From Bacillota bacterium (lineage in GTDB: Bacteria; Bacillota; Limnochordia; Darwinibacteriales; Darwinibacteriaceae), in the NCBI GenBank assembly GCA_029776155.1, contig JAKOTU010000095.1:1-57109 (forward strand): DNA of 57,109 nucleotides, read 5' to 3'. The position numbers and the translations under genes are program-made. The notes under the pieces were generated by a model, which saw only the letters and a list, made by a program, of their open reading frames with translations, was not told the origin of the DNA and did no database searches. Below, piece by piece: positions 41,767 through 49,972 of the stretch (position 1 is its first letter; each line of letters opens with the position of its first letter).

Positions 41767-43374
41767 CTACTGGGCCAGCCAGATCTGGGCCAGTTTCTCC
41801 AGACTTACCAGGGGTCCCAGGGGACCCGGCTCAGTATCGATGCCCTGCACCCGCTCGCTCACGGCGGCAATAGTTACACCGTAGCTGAGGAACATGGTGG
41901 GCAGTTCGTAGTTGATCAGCTGCTGCCATTGGGCATAGATCTCCTTGCGCTTTTCCGGATCGGTCTCCCTGCGGCCGAGCTCCAAGAGCTCATCTGAGCG
42001 CTGGTTGTAAAAGCCAGGGTCGTTCCAGGGGGATGTAGAGTGCCAAATTCCGTAGGGATCCGGATCCACCGAGAGGCTCCAGCCCATGGTGAAGGTGTCA
42101 AACTGTCGGGCGTCCACCCGATCCACTGCCGCGCTGAACTCCATAAAGACCAAGTTCACCTTTATCCCCAATTCTGCCATGTTCTGCTGGAAGAGCAGGG
42201 CCATCTGTTCATTTACCCGTGTGCCTTCAGGCACCAAAAACTCAAACTCCAAACGCATGCCCTCTTTTTCCAAAATGCCGTCTGGGCCTGGTTTCCACCC
42301 CGCCTCGGCCAGCATCTGCGCTGCCAGTTGAGGATTGTAGGGATACTCGTTAATTCCCTCGGTCGTAAAGGCCCAGGAAGCAGTGGGGATGGGAGCATTG
42401 GCCACAATGCCAAATCCTTCCCGGAGCACTTGCACGTAGGTCTCCCGATCAAAACCGTAGGTGATGGCTTGGCGGACTACCGGATCGGCGAACCTGGGCT
42501 GACGCATATTAAAGCAGATATAGTTGTAGCTCAGGGCCTCGTATACGTACACATCCACGCCTGGAATGCTCTGCACCTCCAGGTACTGCTCGGGAGAGAT
42601 CTCCGCATAATCTACCCTGCCCTGCTGGATGTAGATGGGCAGGGCGTCCTCGGCAACGCGCTGGAACACGAGGGTGTCGATCAGGGGACGTCCGAGGAAA
42701 TAATCCTCGTTGGCCTCCAACAGCACATGCTGGTCGGTGAGGAACTCTACGAACTTGAAGGGGCCGGAGCCGATGGGATGTTGGTTAAAGTCGGCTTGCT
42801 CCAGCTCGCCCACGGGAATGTGGGCCAGCAGGTGGCTGGGCAGAATGCCGTAAGTAAACTGGGACAAGAGGGGGGCAAAGGGCTCGGAGGTGGTGAATTT
42901 GATGGTGTAGTCATCCAGCACCTCGATTCCCGGCACCTCCTGGCTTAGCCCGTTATGGTAATCCTCGGCACCCACGAGCACACTGAAATCGCCGTAGCGC
43001 ACGCCCGTGTATTCCGGATGGAGGATGGTTTTGTAGGTGTACTCCACGTCTTTGGAGGTCAGTTCTACCCCGTCATGGAACTTGATTCCTTCATGCAGGT
43101 GGAAAGTAATCGACAGGCCATCTTCCGAGATGGTCCAGTCCTTGGCGATTTTCGGTTTGGGCTCCAACTGCTCATCGATGTAGATCAGGCCGTCGAACAC
43201 GACAGAGGTGATATAAGAGTCGTACACTTCGGTATGGAGAATGGGGTTAAACATGCCCCGGGGGTTGGTGGTGAGCGCGTAGCGGAAAGTGCCGCCCGGC
43301 ACAGGATCCTGGGCAAAGGCAGCCGCGCTGCACAAGAGTGCCAGAGTAACCACGAACAGCATTAACTTCTTCAC
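41767..43374 (-). CDS. Extracellular solute-binding protein family 5 (peptide/nickel type)
   Basis: Captures ligand (likely peptides) for the two permeases. 535 residues. Signal peptide VKKLMLFVVTLALLCSAAAFAQ with no lipobox Cys, so it would be free or periplasmic; Gram-positive homologues are normally lipoproteins, in line with an outer membrane. The SBP_bac_5 core is evident: LEPKPKIAKDWTISEDGLSITFHLHEGIKFHDG and SYNYICFNMRQPRFADPVVRQAITYGFDRE. GTG 43374 has GAGGAGG 8 bases before it; ATG 43380 is only 2 bases away from it. Two ATPases must come from elsewhere. Confidence 0.92.
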   Translation of the reverse strand: MKKLMLFVVTLALLCSAAAFAQDPVPGGTFRYALTTNPRGMFNPILHTEVYDSYITSVVFDGLIYIDEQLEPKPKIAKDWTISEDGLSITFHLHEGIKFHDGVELTSKDVEYTYKTILHPEYTGVRYGDFSVLVGAEDYHNGLSQEVPGIEVLDDYTIKFTTSEPFAPLLSQFTYGILPSHLLAHIPVGELEQADFNQHPIGSGPFKFVEFLTDQHVLLEANEDYFLGRPLIDTLVFQRVAEDALPIYIQQGRVDYAEISPEQYLEVQSIPGVDVYVYEALSYNYICFNMRQPRFADPVVRQAITYGFDRETYVQVLREGFGIVANAPIPTASWAFTTEGINEYPYNPQLAAQMLAEAGWKPGPDGILEKEGMRLEFEFLVPEGTRVNEQMALLFQQNMAELGIKVNLVFMEFSAAVDRVDARQFDTFTMGWSLSVDPDPYGIWHSTSPWNDPGFYNQRSDELLELGRRETDPEKRKEIYAQWQQLINYELPTMFLSYGVTIAAVSERVQGIDTEPGPLGPLVSLEKLAQIWLAQ

Positions 43375-43385
43375 AGACATAACCT

Positions 43386-43438
43386 CCTCATAGATTATCG
43401 CCGGTTTCGGAAAAACCTCTGCTAGCAGAACTATGAGG
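43386..43438 (-). promoter_or_regulatory. Possible ribosome-site-masking hairpin in the transporter leader
   Basis: In the minus-strand leader CCTCATAG (5') can pair with CTATGAGG, whose GAGG is the first half of the ribosome site GAGGAGG. Between them is a palindrome TCTGCTAGCAGA (43418-43429). Folding was not computed. Confidence 0.35.
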
Positions 43439-43561
43439 ATCATTCTGCATGTTTATGCATTTTCCTTGCGTATTTATTGGTTTTACCCCTTTTTTTCCTT
43501 GGGCTAATTGTGCCTACCCAAACTGCCCATTCTCTTCATAGGCAGACTCCCTTTTCCCCAC

Positions 43562-43590
43562 TTGCATTTTGAGTGCAATGCGCTTAAAAT
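43562..43590 (+). promoter_or_regulatory. Promoter of tRNA-Ala
   Basis: TTGCAT (43562-43567) and TAAAAT (43585-43590) with 17-base spacing, 16 bases before the tRNA. Confidence 0.7.
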
Positions 43591-43606
43591 AGAATTGTTA
43601 TAGGGT

Positions 43607-43682
43607 GGGGATGTAGCTCAGCTGGGAGAGCGCCACGTTCGCAACGTGGAAGTCGAGGGTTCGAGTCCCTTCATCTCCACCA
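43607..43682 (+). tRNA. tRNA-Ala (CGC)
   Basis: 76 bases with encoded CCA. Acceptor GGGGATG/CATCTCC keeps the G3-U70 wobble that identifies tRNA-Ala. The anticodon stem CCACG/CGTGG encloses TTCGCAA, giving anticodon CGC for GCG codons. Confidence 0.95.
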
Positions 43683-43704
43683 TTTTTGCTGCACGTGAAG
43701 CAAA

Positions 43705-43748
43705 AAGGTGCTGCCAGCGTTGGAAAAACGCTGGGCAGCACCTTTTGG
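43705..43748. terminator. Terminator after tRNA-Ala, bidirectional
   Basis: Arms AAGGTGCTGCCAGCGTT and AACGCTGGGCAGCACCTT (one bulge) with loop GGAAA, A-run before and T-run after. Also downstream of the convergent small basic protein gene. Confidence 0.85.
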
Positions 43749-43799
43749 TTTTACCCGGCAGGCTGTCTCTGCCGCCTTCAGCCTGCTGCCTGCCCCCTA

Positions 43800-43991
43800 T
43801 TAGCCTGGCCCTTCGGGATTGGGCTGCCCTTGCTGGCGCTTAGCCTGCTGGGCCTGCCGCTCCGCTGCCATCTGGCGATTGGCCAGTTCTTCGCCGGTCT
43901 CATAAAAATGATTGGCGTTCACTAGTCCCGAAGCCTGCTTGCTCTGCGCTTTTTTCTGCGGCTGCTTCTGCTTCTTTTTGTCCTGCGGCAA
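43800..43991 (-). CDS. Small basic Lys/Gln-rich protein, unknown
   Basis: 63 residues from TTG 43991, which has AAGGAGG 9 bases upstream; a GTG at 44015 would place that ribosome site inside the gene. The N-terminus is Lys/Gln/Pro-rich (PQDKKKQKQPQKK), the centre reads ASGLVNANHFYETGEELANRQM, and the end is Gln/Ala/Arg-rich. Composition recalls minor small acid-soluble spore proteins, but I see no signature to name a family. Short length and low complexity make even its expression uncertain. Confidence 0.5.
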   Translation of the reverse strand: MPQDKKKQKQPQKKAQSKQASGLVNANHFYETGEELANRQMAAERQAQQAKRQQGQPNPEGPG

Positions 43992-44086
43992 CTTCCCTGG
44001 CACCTCCTTCTTCACCTAGTATGGACGGAGGACTTTTGATTTATAATGGCGAATCCCACAGGGAGAAATTGCTGAGGAGGCACAGC

Positions 44087-44968
44087 ATGAGCATAGCCAT
44101 CATTGCCAATCCCCTGGCAGGCAGAGGCCGCGGCCGGAAAGTAGCCCACCAGGTACAGCAGCTGCTCGCTGAACAGAACACAGATTTTGAGATGATCTTT
44201 ACGCAGTACGCGGGGCACGCAGTGGAACTGGCGGACAGAGCCAGCGACAAGCACCCCATCGTGGCCGCCCTCGGAGGCGATGGAACAGCCAGGGAGGTTT
44301 TGACCGCCATCTGGCAAAAGCCCGTGGCCTTGGGCATCATCCCCGGCGGTACCGGCAATGACTATGCTAGGAGTTTGGGGATCCCCCGGGATGTGCCCGG
44401 CGCCCTCAAAGTTTTGACTGAGGGCGCTCTGGGACGCCTAGATGTGGGAATGGAACATAATGATGTGTTTGGCCAGCTGGCCTCCATCGGTTTTGCCGTG
44501 GATGTGATCATGCATGTGAATGCACACCGGGACGGCCTAATTAAGGGCTCCCCCGCCTTTCTCATGGGGGTGGCCTCAACGCTGCGCCATCTGCGCCATT
44601 ATTCCCTGCGGATTACCGTCGACGGCCAGGTGCTGGACAAAGACGTAGTGGGCGTGTTCGTGATGAACATGCCCTACGGAGGGGGAGGCATGAAGTTCGC
44701 CCCCAATGCCCGCTACGACAGCGGAGAGTTCCACGTGCTCGTCGTGGAGCACATATCCAAGTGGAGCTTGGCCGTGACTCTGCCCAAAGTGTACGCAGGA
44801 AACCACCTGGACCACCCCGCGGTTTCCCTGGTTACGGGTAGGGAAGTGACCATTGAGGGTGAAGACTTGCCCATTATGCTCGATGGTGATGTGTTCCCCG
44901 CACGGCCCGTGCGGGCCAAGCTCATGCCCCAAGCAGCACAGGTTGTGATACCAAAAGCCCCGGCTTAA
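44087..44968 (+). CDS. Diacylglycerol/lipid kinase, DagK-YegS type
   Basis: Phosphorylates diacylglycerol or a related lipid at the inner membrane face in lipid turnover. NP_LAGRGRGRK opens the N-terminal catalytic domain; ALGGDGTAREVL is the DGK nucleotide-binding GGDG motif and GIIPGGTGNDYARSLGIP the second glycine-rich motif. 293 residues. Start ATG 44087 follows GAGGAGG by 6 bases. The stop lies in a long palindromic terminator shared with kbl. Confidence 0.93.
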   Translation: MSIAIIANPLAGRGRGRKVAHQVQQLLAEQNTDFEMIFTQYAGHAVELADRASDKHPIVAALGGDGTAREVLTAIWQKPVALGIIPGGTGNDYARSLGIPRDVPGALKVLTEGALGRLDVGMEHNDVFGQLASIGFAVDVIMHVNAHRDGLIKGSPAFLMGVASTLRHLRHYSLRITVDGQVLDKDVVGVFVMNMPYGGGGMKFAPNARYDSGEFHVLVVEHISKWSLAVTLPKVYAGNHLDHPAVSLVTGREVTIEGEDLPIMLDGDVFPARPVRAKLMPQAAQVVIPKAPA

Positions 44969-44977
44969 GCCGGGGCT
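44954..44977. terminator. 24-base palindromic terminator between dagK-type gene and kbl
   Basis: Perfect self-complementary run with arms AAGCCCCGGCTT and AAGCCGGGGCTT. On the minus strand TTTT follows directly, so it best serves kbl; on the plus strand the T-tract is poor. It overlaps the last codons of the kinase. Confidence 0.7.
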
Positions 44978-44982
44978 TGCTG

Positions 44983-46164
44983 TTATTCAATGAGCCCTAG
45001 TTTGCGGCCCACCTTGGCAAAGGCATCCAGGGCGTACTGCAGGTCTTCCTTGGTGTGCTCCGCAGTGACAATGGTGCGTACCCTAGCCGCGCCCTTGGGC
45101 ACTGTGGGGTAAGCGATTCCCTGGGCGAACACTCCCGCTTCAAACAGGTCGTCCGCGAGCTGCATGGCCTTGCGCTCCTCGCCTACGATCACAGGGATAA
45201 TGGGTGTGACGCTGGCGCCGGTATCGAAGCCGAGATTTCTAAGTCCAGAGCGGAAGAACTCTGTGTTCTCCCACAGCTTGTCGATGAGCTCAGGGTGCTC
45301 CTGAAGAATATCGATGGCCGCTATGCAGGCGGCGGTAACTGCCGGCGGATGGGTGGTGCTGAAGAGTACCGGCCGCGCCCTCTGCACCAAGTAATCAATG
45401 AGCTTCTGGGGCCCAGCCACATAACCGCCCAGCACGCCAATGGCCTTGGAGAGGGTGCCCACTTGAATGTCCACCTGGCCGTGGAGGCCGTAGTGATCTA
45501 CGGTTCCCCGACCGTTGCTCCCCAATACGCCGCTGGCATGGGCGTCATCCACCATCACGGCGGCCCCGTACTCCTTAGCCAGCTGCACAATTTCCGGCAG
45601 GGGGGCAATGTCGCCGTCCATGGAAAAGACGCCGTCGGTAACCACTAGTTTCCGGCGCCCTTCCGCTTCCTTCAAAGCTTGGCGCAGACCGTCCATGTCC
45701 GCATGGGGGTAAATCTTGATCTGGGCCCGGCTCAGGCGGGAACCGTCGATGATACTGGCATGGTTCAGCTGGTCGCTGATGATCACATCTTCCCTGCCCA
45801 AGATGCAGCTGACGGTGCCGGCATTGGCAGTGAACCCGGACTGGAATACCAGGCAGGCTTCCACCTTTTTAAACTCAGCCAGCTTCTGCTCCAGCTGCTT
45901 GTGCAGGTCCATCTGTCCCGCAATGGTGCGCACAGCACCGGAACCAACGCCCAGCTCCTGGGTGGCCTTAATGGCAGCCTCGATCATCTTGGGATGGTTG
46001 GCCAAACCCAGGTAGTTGTTGGACGAGAGGTTGATCACCGACCTGCCGTCGAACACGCAGCGCGCCCGCTGTTGACCAGAAAGGGTGCGGGGCACCCGGT
46101 ACAACCCCTGATCCTTTAGACTCTGCAGTTCCTCATCCAAGAAACTAAGTGCGTCCATCAACAT
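44983..46164 (-). CDS. kbl: 2-amino-3-ketobutyrate CoA ligase
   Basis: PLP enzyme that splits 2-amino-3-ketobutyrate with CoA into glycine and acetyl-CoA, second step of threonine catabolism. 393 residues, alpha-oxoamine synthase family. The PLP lysine is in [43 protein letters not shown] and [12 protein letters not shown] are further family blocks. It follows tdh by a TGA-ATG junction; ATG 46158 six bases on is better spaced from the GGGGGAG site but the difference is small. Confidence 0.96.
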   Translation of the reverse strand: MLMDALSFLDEELQSLKDQGLYRVPRTLSGQQRARCVFDGRSVINLSSNNYLGLANHPKMIEAAIKATQELGVGSGAVRTIAGQMDLHKQLEQKLAEFKKVEACLVFQSGFTANAGTVSCILGREDVIISDQLNHASIIDGSRLSRAQIKIYPHADMDGLRQALKEAEGRRKLVVTDGVFSMDGDIAPLPEIVQLAKEYGAAVMVDDAHASGVLGSNGRGTVDHYGLHGQVDIQVGTLSKAIGVLGGYVAGPQKLIDYLVQRARPVLFSTTHPPAVTAACIAAIDILQEHPELIDKLWENTEFFRSGLRNLGFDTGASVTPIIPVIVGEERKAMQLADDLFEAGVFAQGIAYPTVPKGAARVRTIVTAEHTKEDLQYALDAFAKVGRKLGLIE

Positions 46165-47208
46165 TCACTCCCCCGGATAAATAATGATTTTCCCGCATTG
46201 ACCCGACTTCATCAGCTCAAACCCCTCGCCTATTCTCTCCAGAGGCAGGCGGTGGGTGATCAGTGGAGTAAGATCAAGCCCGCTCTCCAACAGGGCCTGA
46301 CCTTGATACCAGGTCTCAAACATTTTTCTGCCGTTGATCCCAAACACAGTTGCACCCTTAAAGACCAGGGCAGTGGCCAGATCGATGCTCACCGGCTTGG
46401 AAGGTATCCCCAACAGGGCAGCCTGCCCCCCGTTGGCCAGAGAGCGGAAACCATCGTTGATGGCCTGCTCGTGACCGGACATCTCCAGCAACACATCCAC
46501 TCCGCAGCCCTTGGTGGCCTTGGCCACTTCCGCAGGCAGATCCTGGATGGCGGCGTTCACAATCATATCAGCGCCCAGCTTGGCCGCGAGTTCCAGCCGG
46601 TAGGGACTCACATCGGAGCAGATCACCTGCTTCGCCCCTGCCCGTTTGGCAATTGCAATGGCGGCCAAGCCTATGGGCCCCACCCCTGTAATCAGCACGG
46701 AGGCCCCCACCAAATCACAGGCCAGGGCGGTGTGCACAGCATTGCCGTAAGGGTCCTGGATGGCGGCTATTTCCGGATCCACCGCATAGTTCCACACCCA
46801 CAGGTTTTCAGCGGGCACAGTCACATACTCGGCGAAGCAGCCGTCCCGGTCCACCCCTACGATCTGCACATTCTGGCAGATATGCCCCCGCCCAGTACGG
46901 CAGAAGCGGCACACTCCGCAGGTGAAGTGGGTTTCCACTGATACGAAGTCCCCTTCTTTGACCCCCTTCACCCCTGGGCCCAGCTCCACCACATCGCCGC
47001 AGAACTCGTGCCCGAAAATGAGCGGCGGCTGAACGCGGTTTTGGGCCCACTGATCCCACTGGTAGATGTGGACATCAGTCCCGCAGATCGCGCTCACCCG
47101 CACTTTCACCAACACTTCCCCTGGGCCAGGCCGGGGAAGGGGTGCTTCGATCAGTTCAAAACCCGGAGCGGCTTTGGTTTTAGCTGCCGCCCGCATTGTC
47201 TGCGCCAT
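46165..47208 (-). CDS. tdh: L-threonine 3-dehydrogenase
   Basis: NAD-dependent zinc medium-chain dehydrogenase that oxidises threonine to 2-amino-3-ketobutyrate. Catalytic zinc site CGTDVHIYQWD with GHEFCGDVVELG; structural zinc cysteines in CGVCRFCRTGRGHIC; NAD-binding GVGPIGLAAIAIAK. 347 residues. Immediately upstream of kbl, together forming the threonine-to-glycine pathway. An inverted repeat (47242-47257) lies in its upstream region. Confidence 0.96.
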   Translation of the reverse strand: MAQTMRAAAKTKAAPGFELIEAPLPRPGPGEVLVKVRVSAICGTDVHIYQWDQWAQNRVQPPLIFGHEFCGDVVELGPGVKGVKEGDFVSVETHFTCGVCRFCRTGRGHICQNVQIVGVDRDGCFAEYVTVPAENLWVWNYAVDPEIAAIQDPYGNAVHTALACDLVGASVLITGVGPIGLAAIAIAKRAGAKQVICSDVSPYRLELAAKLGADMIVNAAIQDLPAEVAKATKGCGVDVLLEMSGHEQAINDGFRSLANGGQAALLGIPSKPVSIDLATALVFKGATVFGINGRKMFETWYQGQALLESGLDLTPLITHRLPLERIGEGFELMKSGQCGKIIIYPGE

Positions 47209-47241
47209 TTACGAATCTCCCCCGTAGTCCGACATTTATTT

Positions 47242-47257
47242 AACACATTGTTGTGTT
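47242..47257. promoter_or_regulatory. Candidate operator between tdh and the MCP-like gene
   Basis: AACACA and TGTGTT arms separated by TTGT, flanked by symmetrical TT/AA bases, in the 146-base divergent region. A regulator binding here could act on both directions. Confidence 0.4.
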
Positions 47258-47354
47258 CAATTTGCGCAGGGCAATATCCTGCCTAGTCGCGCAGGAATTG
47301 TGCGCCCTGACCAGAATATATTTAGCCGTTACCCCAATAGAAAGAGGTGCGGCA

Positions 47355-48221
47355 GTGGAACAAGTAGCAATCATCGGTGGCGGCCCGGGCGGGGCAGCCT
47401 TGCTGAAGACACTGATGGACAGTCCGGAAGTGCGCATTGTGGGCATTGCCGACGTCAATCCCAATTGTCCGGGCATTAGGCTGGCGCGGCAGCACGGGAT
47501 TTTCACCACCAGGGACTTCCGGGATCTGCTGAAGGTGCCAGGAAAAAAGATCATCTTCGACGCCACTGGGAGTGCCGCGGTGGCAGAACAGCTGGCGGCG
47601 GCCGCGTCCGAAACCACCATCGTGGTCGTTCCGGAAGTAGCTAAGCTGATCTGGGAGATGGTGGATGCCCGGGAGCAGATCAACAGCCAGCTGGTAGCCG
47701 AATCGGATGGCTTGCTCACCTTTATCGAGCAGGGCCTGGCCCACATTGAGACTCTGCATTCAGAGCACGGCCAGGCGCTGCAGGCAGTTGCCCAGGATAT
47801 CGACACCCTGTCCGAGCTGGCGGCCCAAAGCCAGTCGTTGGTACAGGAGACCGAGCAGGTCGTGGGCATTATCGGAAATGTGGCCACCCAAACCCGCATC
47901 TTGGGCATCAATGCCTCCATTGAATCAGCCCGGGCGGGAGAGTTGGGCAGGGGGTTCGCGGTGGTAGCTGAAGCAATCCACAAGCTTTCCGCCAGCACCA
48001 TCAACTCCGTGGGCTCCGTGGAGGAGGCCATGGAGAAGATTCAGGGAGTGCTGATGAGCATAGCCACAAGCGTGCAGAAAGTAGTTACGGAAATCAAGGA
48101 GATCGAAGCCAAACAGGCCCTTCTGGCTCAAGAGCTCCACGCCGCCTTGGAAGAGATGGCCCGCAGCGCGGAAAGGCTGGCCGCCATGGCAGGGAATGAC
48201 CAAAAAAACAAGCAGCCCTGA
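47355..48221 (+). CDS. Soluble chemoreceptor-like protein with N-terminal Rossmann domain
   Basis: 288-residue fusion. Residues 1-110 form a dinucleotide-binding domain: VAIIGGGPGGAALLKTL (GxGxxG-type loop) and VRIVGIADVNPN ending in an acidic residue, then VPGKKIIFDATGS and TTIVVVPEVAKL. Residues 115-285 are a methyl-accepting chemotaxis signalling domain with the conserved hairpin tip QTRILGINASIESARAGELGRGFAVVAEAIHKLS. There is no transmembrane segment. GTG 47355 lies 7 bases after AAAGAGGTG. It diverges from tdh-kbl. I infer that it senses NAD(H) or a bound metabolite and signals to CheA; no kinase is encoded in the window. Confidence 0.85.
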   Translation: MEQVAIIGGGPGGAALLKTLMDSPEVRIVGIADVNPNCPGIRLARQHGIFTTRDFRDLLKVPGKKIIFDATGSAAVAEQLAAAASETTIVVVPEVAKLIWEMVDAREQINSQLVAESDGLLTFIEQGLAHIETLHSEHGQALQAVAQDIDTLSELAAQSQSLVQETEQVVGIIGNVATQTRILGINASIESARAGELGRGFAVVAEAIHKLSASTINSVGSVEEAMEKIQGVLMSIATSVQKVVTEIKEIEAKQALLAQELHAALEEMARSAERLAAMAGNDQKNKQP

Positions 48222-48243
48222 GAATGTTCAAGGGCTGCTTTTT
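48210..48243. terminator. Bidirectional terminator between the MCP-like gene and tRNA cluster
   Basis: Arms AAGCAGCCCT and AGGGCTGCTT, preceded by an A-run and followed by TTTT. On the minus strand it ends in a seven-T run and stops the tRNA operon. It overlaps the MCP stop codon. Confidence 0.85.
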
Positions 48244-48252
48244 GGTTGAAAT

Positions 48253-48330
48253 TGGGGTGAGTAACCGGATTCGAACCGGCGACCTCCAGGGCCACAACCT
48301 GGCGCTCTAACCAGCTGAGCTATACCCACC
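48253..48330 (-). tRNA. tRNA-His (GUG)
   Basis: Encoded CCA; C73 faces an encoded extra G at position -1, the tRNA-His identity mark. Anticodon loop TTGTGGC gives GTG. Last of the four-tRNA operon. Confidence 0.95.
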
Positions 48331-48338
48331 GCGATCTT

Positions 48339-48414
48339 TGGCGCGCCTGGCAGGAATCGAACCTGCGACACTCGGATTAGAAGTCCGATGCTCTATCCCC
48401 TGAGCTACAGGCGC
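48339..48414 (-). tRNA. tRNA-Arg (UCU)
   Basis: Acceptor GCGCCTG/CAGGCGC, discriminator G, encoded CCA, anticodon loop CTTCTAA giving TCT. Confidence 0.95.
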
Positions 48415-48428
48415 CAGAGGTTAGTTAC

Positions 48429-48502
48429 TGGAGCGGGTGATGGGAATCGAACCCACACCGCCGGCTTGGAAGGCCGGAGCTCTACCATTGAGCTACACCC
48501 GC
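48429..48502 (-). tRNA. tRNA-Gly (UCC)
   Basis: Acceptor GCGGGTG/CACCCGC, discriminator T, encoded CCA, anticodon loop CTTCCAA giving TCC. Confidence 0.95.
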
Positions 48503-48507
48503 AAGTC

Positions 48508-48585
48508 TGGTCGGGGCGAGAGGATTTGAACCTCCGGCCTCCTGCTCCCAAGGCAGGCGCGCTAGCCAAACTGCGCCACGCCCCG
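48508..48585 (-). tRNA. tRNA-Pro (UGG)
   Basis: Acceptor CGGGGCG/CGCCCCG with the C1-G72 pair typical of tRNA-Pro, encoded CCA, anticodon loop CTTGGGA giving TGG. First tRNA of the operon. Confidence 0.95.
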
Positions 48586-48610
48586 CTCTACTCCCGAACT
48601 GACAATCAAC

Positions 48611-48640
48611 ATATTACCATATACCCCGCGCTTCTGTCAA
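48611..48640 (-). promoter_or_regulatory. Promoter of the tRNA operon
   Basis: Minus-strand TTGACA (48635-48640) and TAATAT (48611-48616) with 18-base spacing, lying inside the 3' end of rdgB. Confidence 0.75.
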
Positions 48641-49231
48641 CCGCCTCTCCAGAATCTCCAGCATCCCAGCCATGGCCCGGGAACGATGGCTGATCCGGTT
48701 TTTCTCCTCCAGGCTCAATTCGGCAAAGGTGCGCCCCAGTTCCGGCACGATAAACAGGGGATCATAACCGAAACCATTGCTGCCCTTAGGCTCAAAGCCG
48801 ATCACTCCCCGGCATACTCCTTCAGCAAACTCCACTTCGCCATGGGGCGAAGCGAGGGCCATCACGCAGCGGAACTGCGCCCCCCGCTGCTCCAGGGGCA
48901 GAGCACCGAGCTTGGCGAGGAGCAGCTGGTTATTGGCCCGATCACCTCTGCCTTCCCCGGCAAAGCGGGCGGAATGCACTCCTGGGGCACCGCCCAAGGC
49001 ATCAACTTCCAAGCCCGAATCATCGGCCAGCACCCACGTCCCTAGGAAAAGGGCGGTCTCCACCGCTTTTTTCCGGGCATTATCCTGGAAAGTCTCCCCA
49101 TCTTCCTCCACGGGGGGAAGGTCACCCACTTCTTCCACGCCCACCACCTCCAGGTCCAGGTGGGCTGTGAGCTCCTTGATTTCCCTGATCTTATGCGCGT
49201 TGCGGCTTGCCACCACCAGCCTGAAACCCAT
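48614..49231 (-). CDS. rdgB: dITP/XTP pyrophosphatase, RdgB/HAM1 family
   Basis: Removes non-canonical purine nucleotides. 205 residues. ASRNAHKIREI at the N-terminus is the phosphate-binding loop; LADDSGLEVDALGGAPGVHSARFAGEG and GFGYDPLF are the nucleotide and metal-binding blocks; SHRSRAM closes the domain. ATG directly follows the rph stop. Its 3' end contains the tRNA promoter. Confidence 0.96.
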   Translation of the reverse strand: MGFRLVVASRNAHKIREIKELTAHLDLEVVGVEEVGDLPPVEEDGETFQDNARKKAVETALFLGTWVLADDSGLEVDALGGAPGVHSARFAGEGRGDRANNQLLLAKLGALPLEQRGAQFRCVMALASPHGEVEFAEGVCRGVIGFEPKGSNGFGYDPLFIVPELGRTFAELSLEEKNRISHRSRAMAGMLEILERRLTEARGIW

Positions 49232-49972
49232 CTACTGCCCCCCAAACTTCTTGGACAGATCTTCCATGAGCAGAGCCTTTTGTATCTCCATAAGCTCGAA
49301 AACTCCCTTTTCCGCCAGGTTCAGGAGCTGTTCCATCTCGGCGCGGCTGAAGGGCCTGCCTTCTGCGGTGCCCTGCACTTCCACCAGCTTCCCGCTTTGG
49401 GTCATGACCACGTTAAAGTCCACTTCCGCGGTGGAGTCCTCCCCATAATCCAGATCCAAAAGGAGCTCGCCGTTAACAATGCCCACACTCACCGCGGCCA
49501 GGTACTCTTTCACCCCCACATCCGCATCCTCGATTTTGCGCAGGGCATCGGCCAGGGCGATAAAGGCACCGGTGATGGAGGCGCTGCGCGTCCCCCCATC
49601 CGCCTGGAGCACATCGCAGTCCAGCCAGATGGTGCGCTCCCCGAGGGCTTTTAGATCCACCACGGCCCTCAATGACCGGCCGATGAGCCGCTGGATTTCG
49701 TGGGTGCGTCCGCCGATCTTGCCCCTGGCCGACTCCCGGGGATTGCGCTCGGCAGTGGCCCTGGGCAGCATGGAATACTCAGCGGTGATCCAACCTTCCC
49801 CTGTACCCCGCAGGAACGTGGGCACCTTATCCTCCACCGTCGCCGTGCAGAGTACCTTGGTGTTGCCCACTTCGATGAGTACGGATCCTTCCGCGTACAT
49901 GTTCACATTTCTCGTAATCTGGACTGGACGCAGCTGGTCTGGGCGGCGCCCATCAGCCCGAATAATGCTCAT
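49232..49972 (-). CDS. rph: Ribonuclease PH
   Basis: Phosphorolytic 3'-5' exoribonuclease trimming tRNA 3' ends, hexameric. 246 residues. [41 protein letters not shown] segment ([38 protein letters not shown]) and the late Asp-rich [14 protein letters not shown] metal site. ATG overlaps none; it directly follows the stop of the hydro-lyase beta gene. The order rph-rdgB is common in Bacillota. Confidence 0.96.
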   Translation of the reverse strand: MSIIRADGRRPDQLRPVQITRNVNMYAEGSVLIEVGNTKVLCTATVEDKVPTFLRGTGEGWITAEYSMLPRATAERNPRESARGKIGGRTHEIQRLIGRSLRAVVDLKALGERTIWLDCDVLQADGGTRSASITGAFIALADALRKIEDADVGVKEYLAAVSVGIVNGELLLDLDYGEDSTAEVDFNVVMTQSGKLVEVQGTAEGRPFSRAEMEQLLNLAEKGVFELMEIQKALLMEDLSKKFGGQ

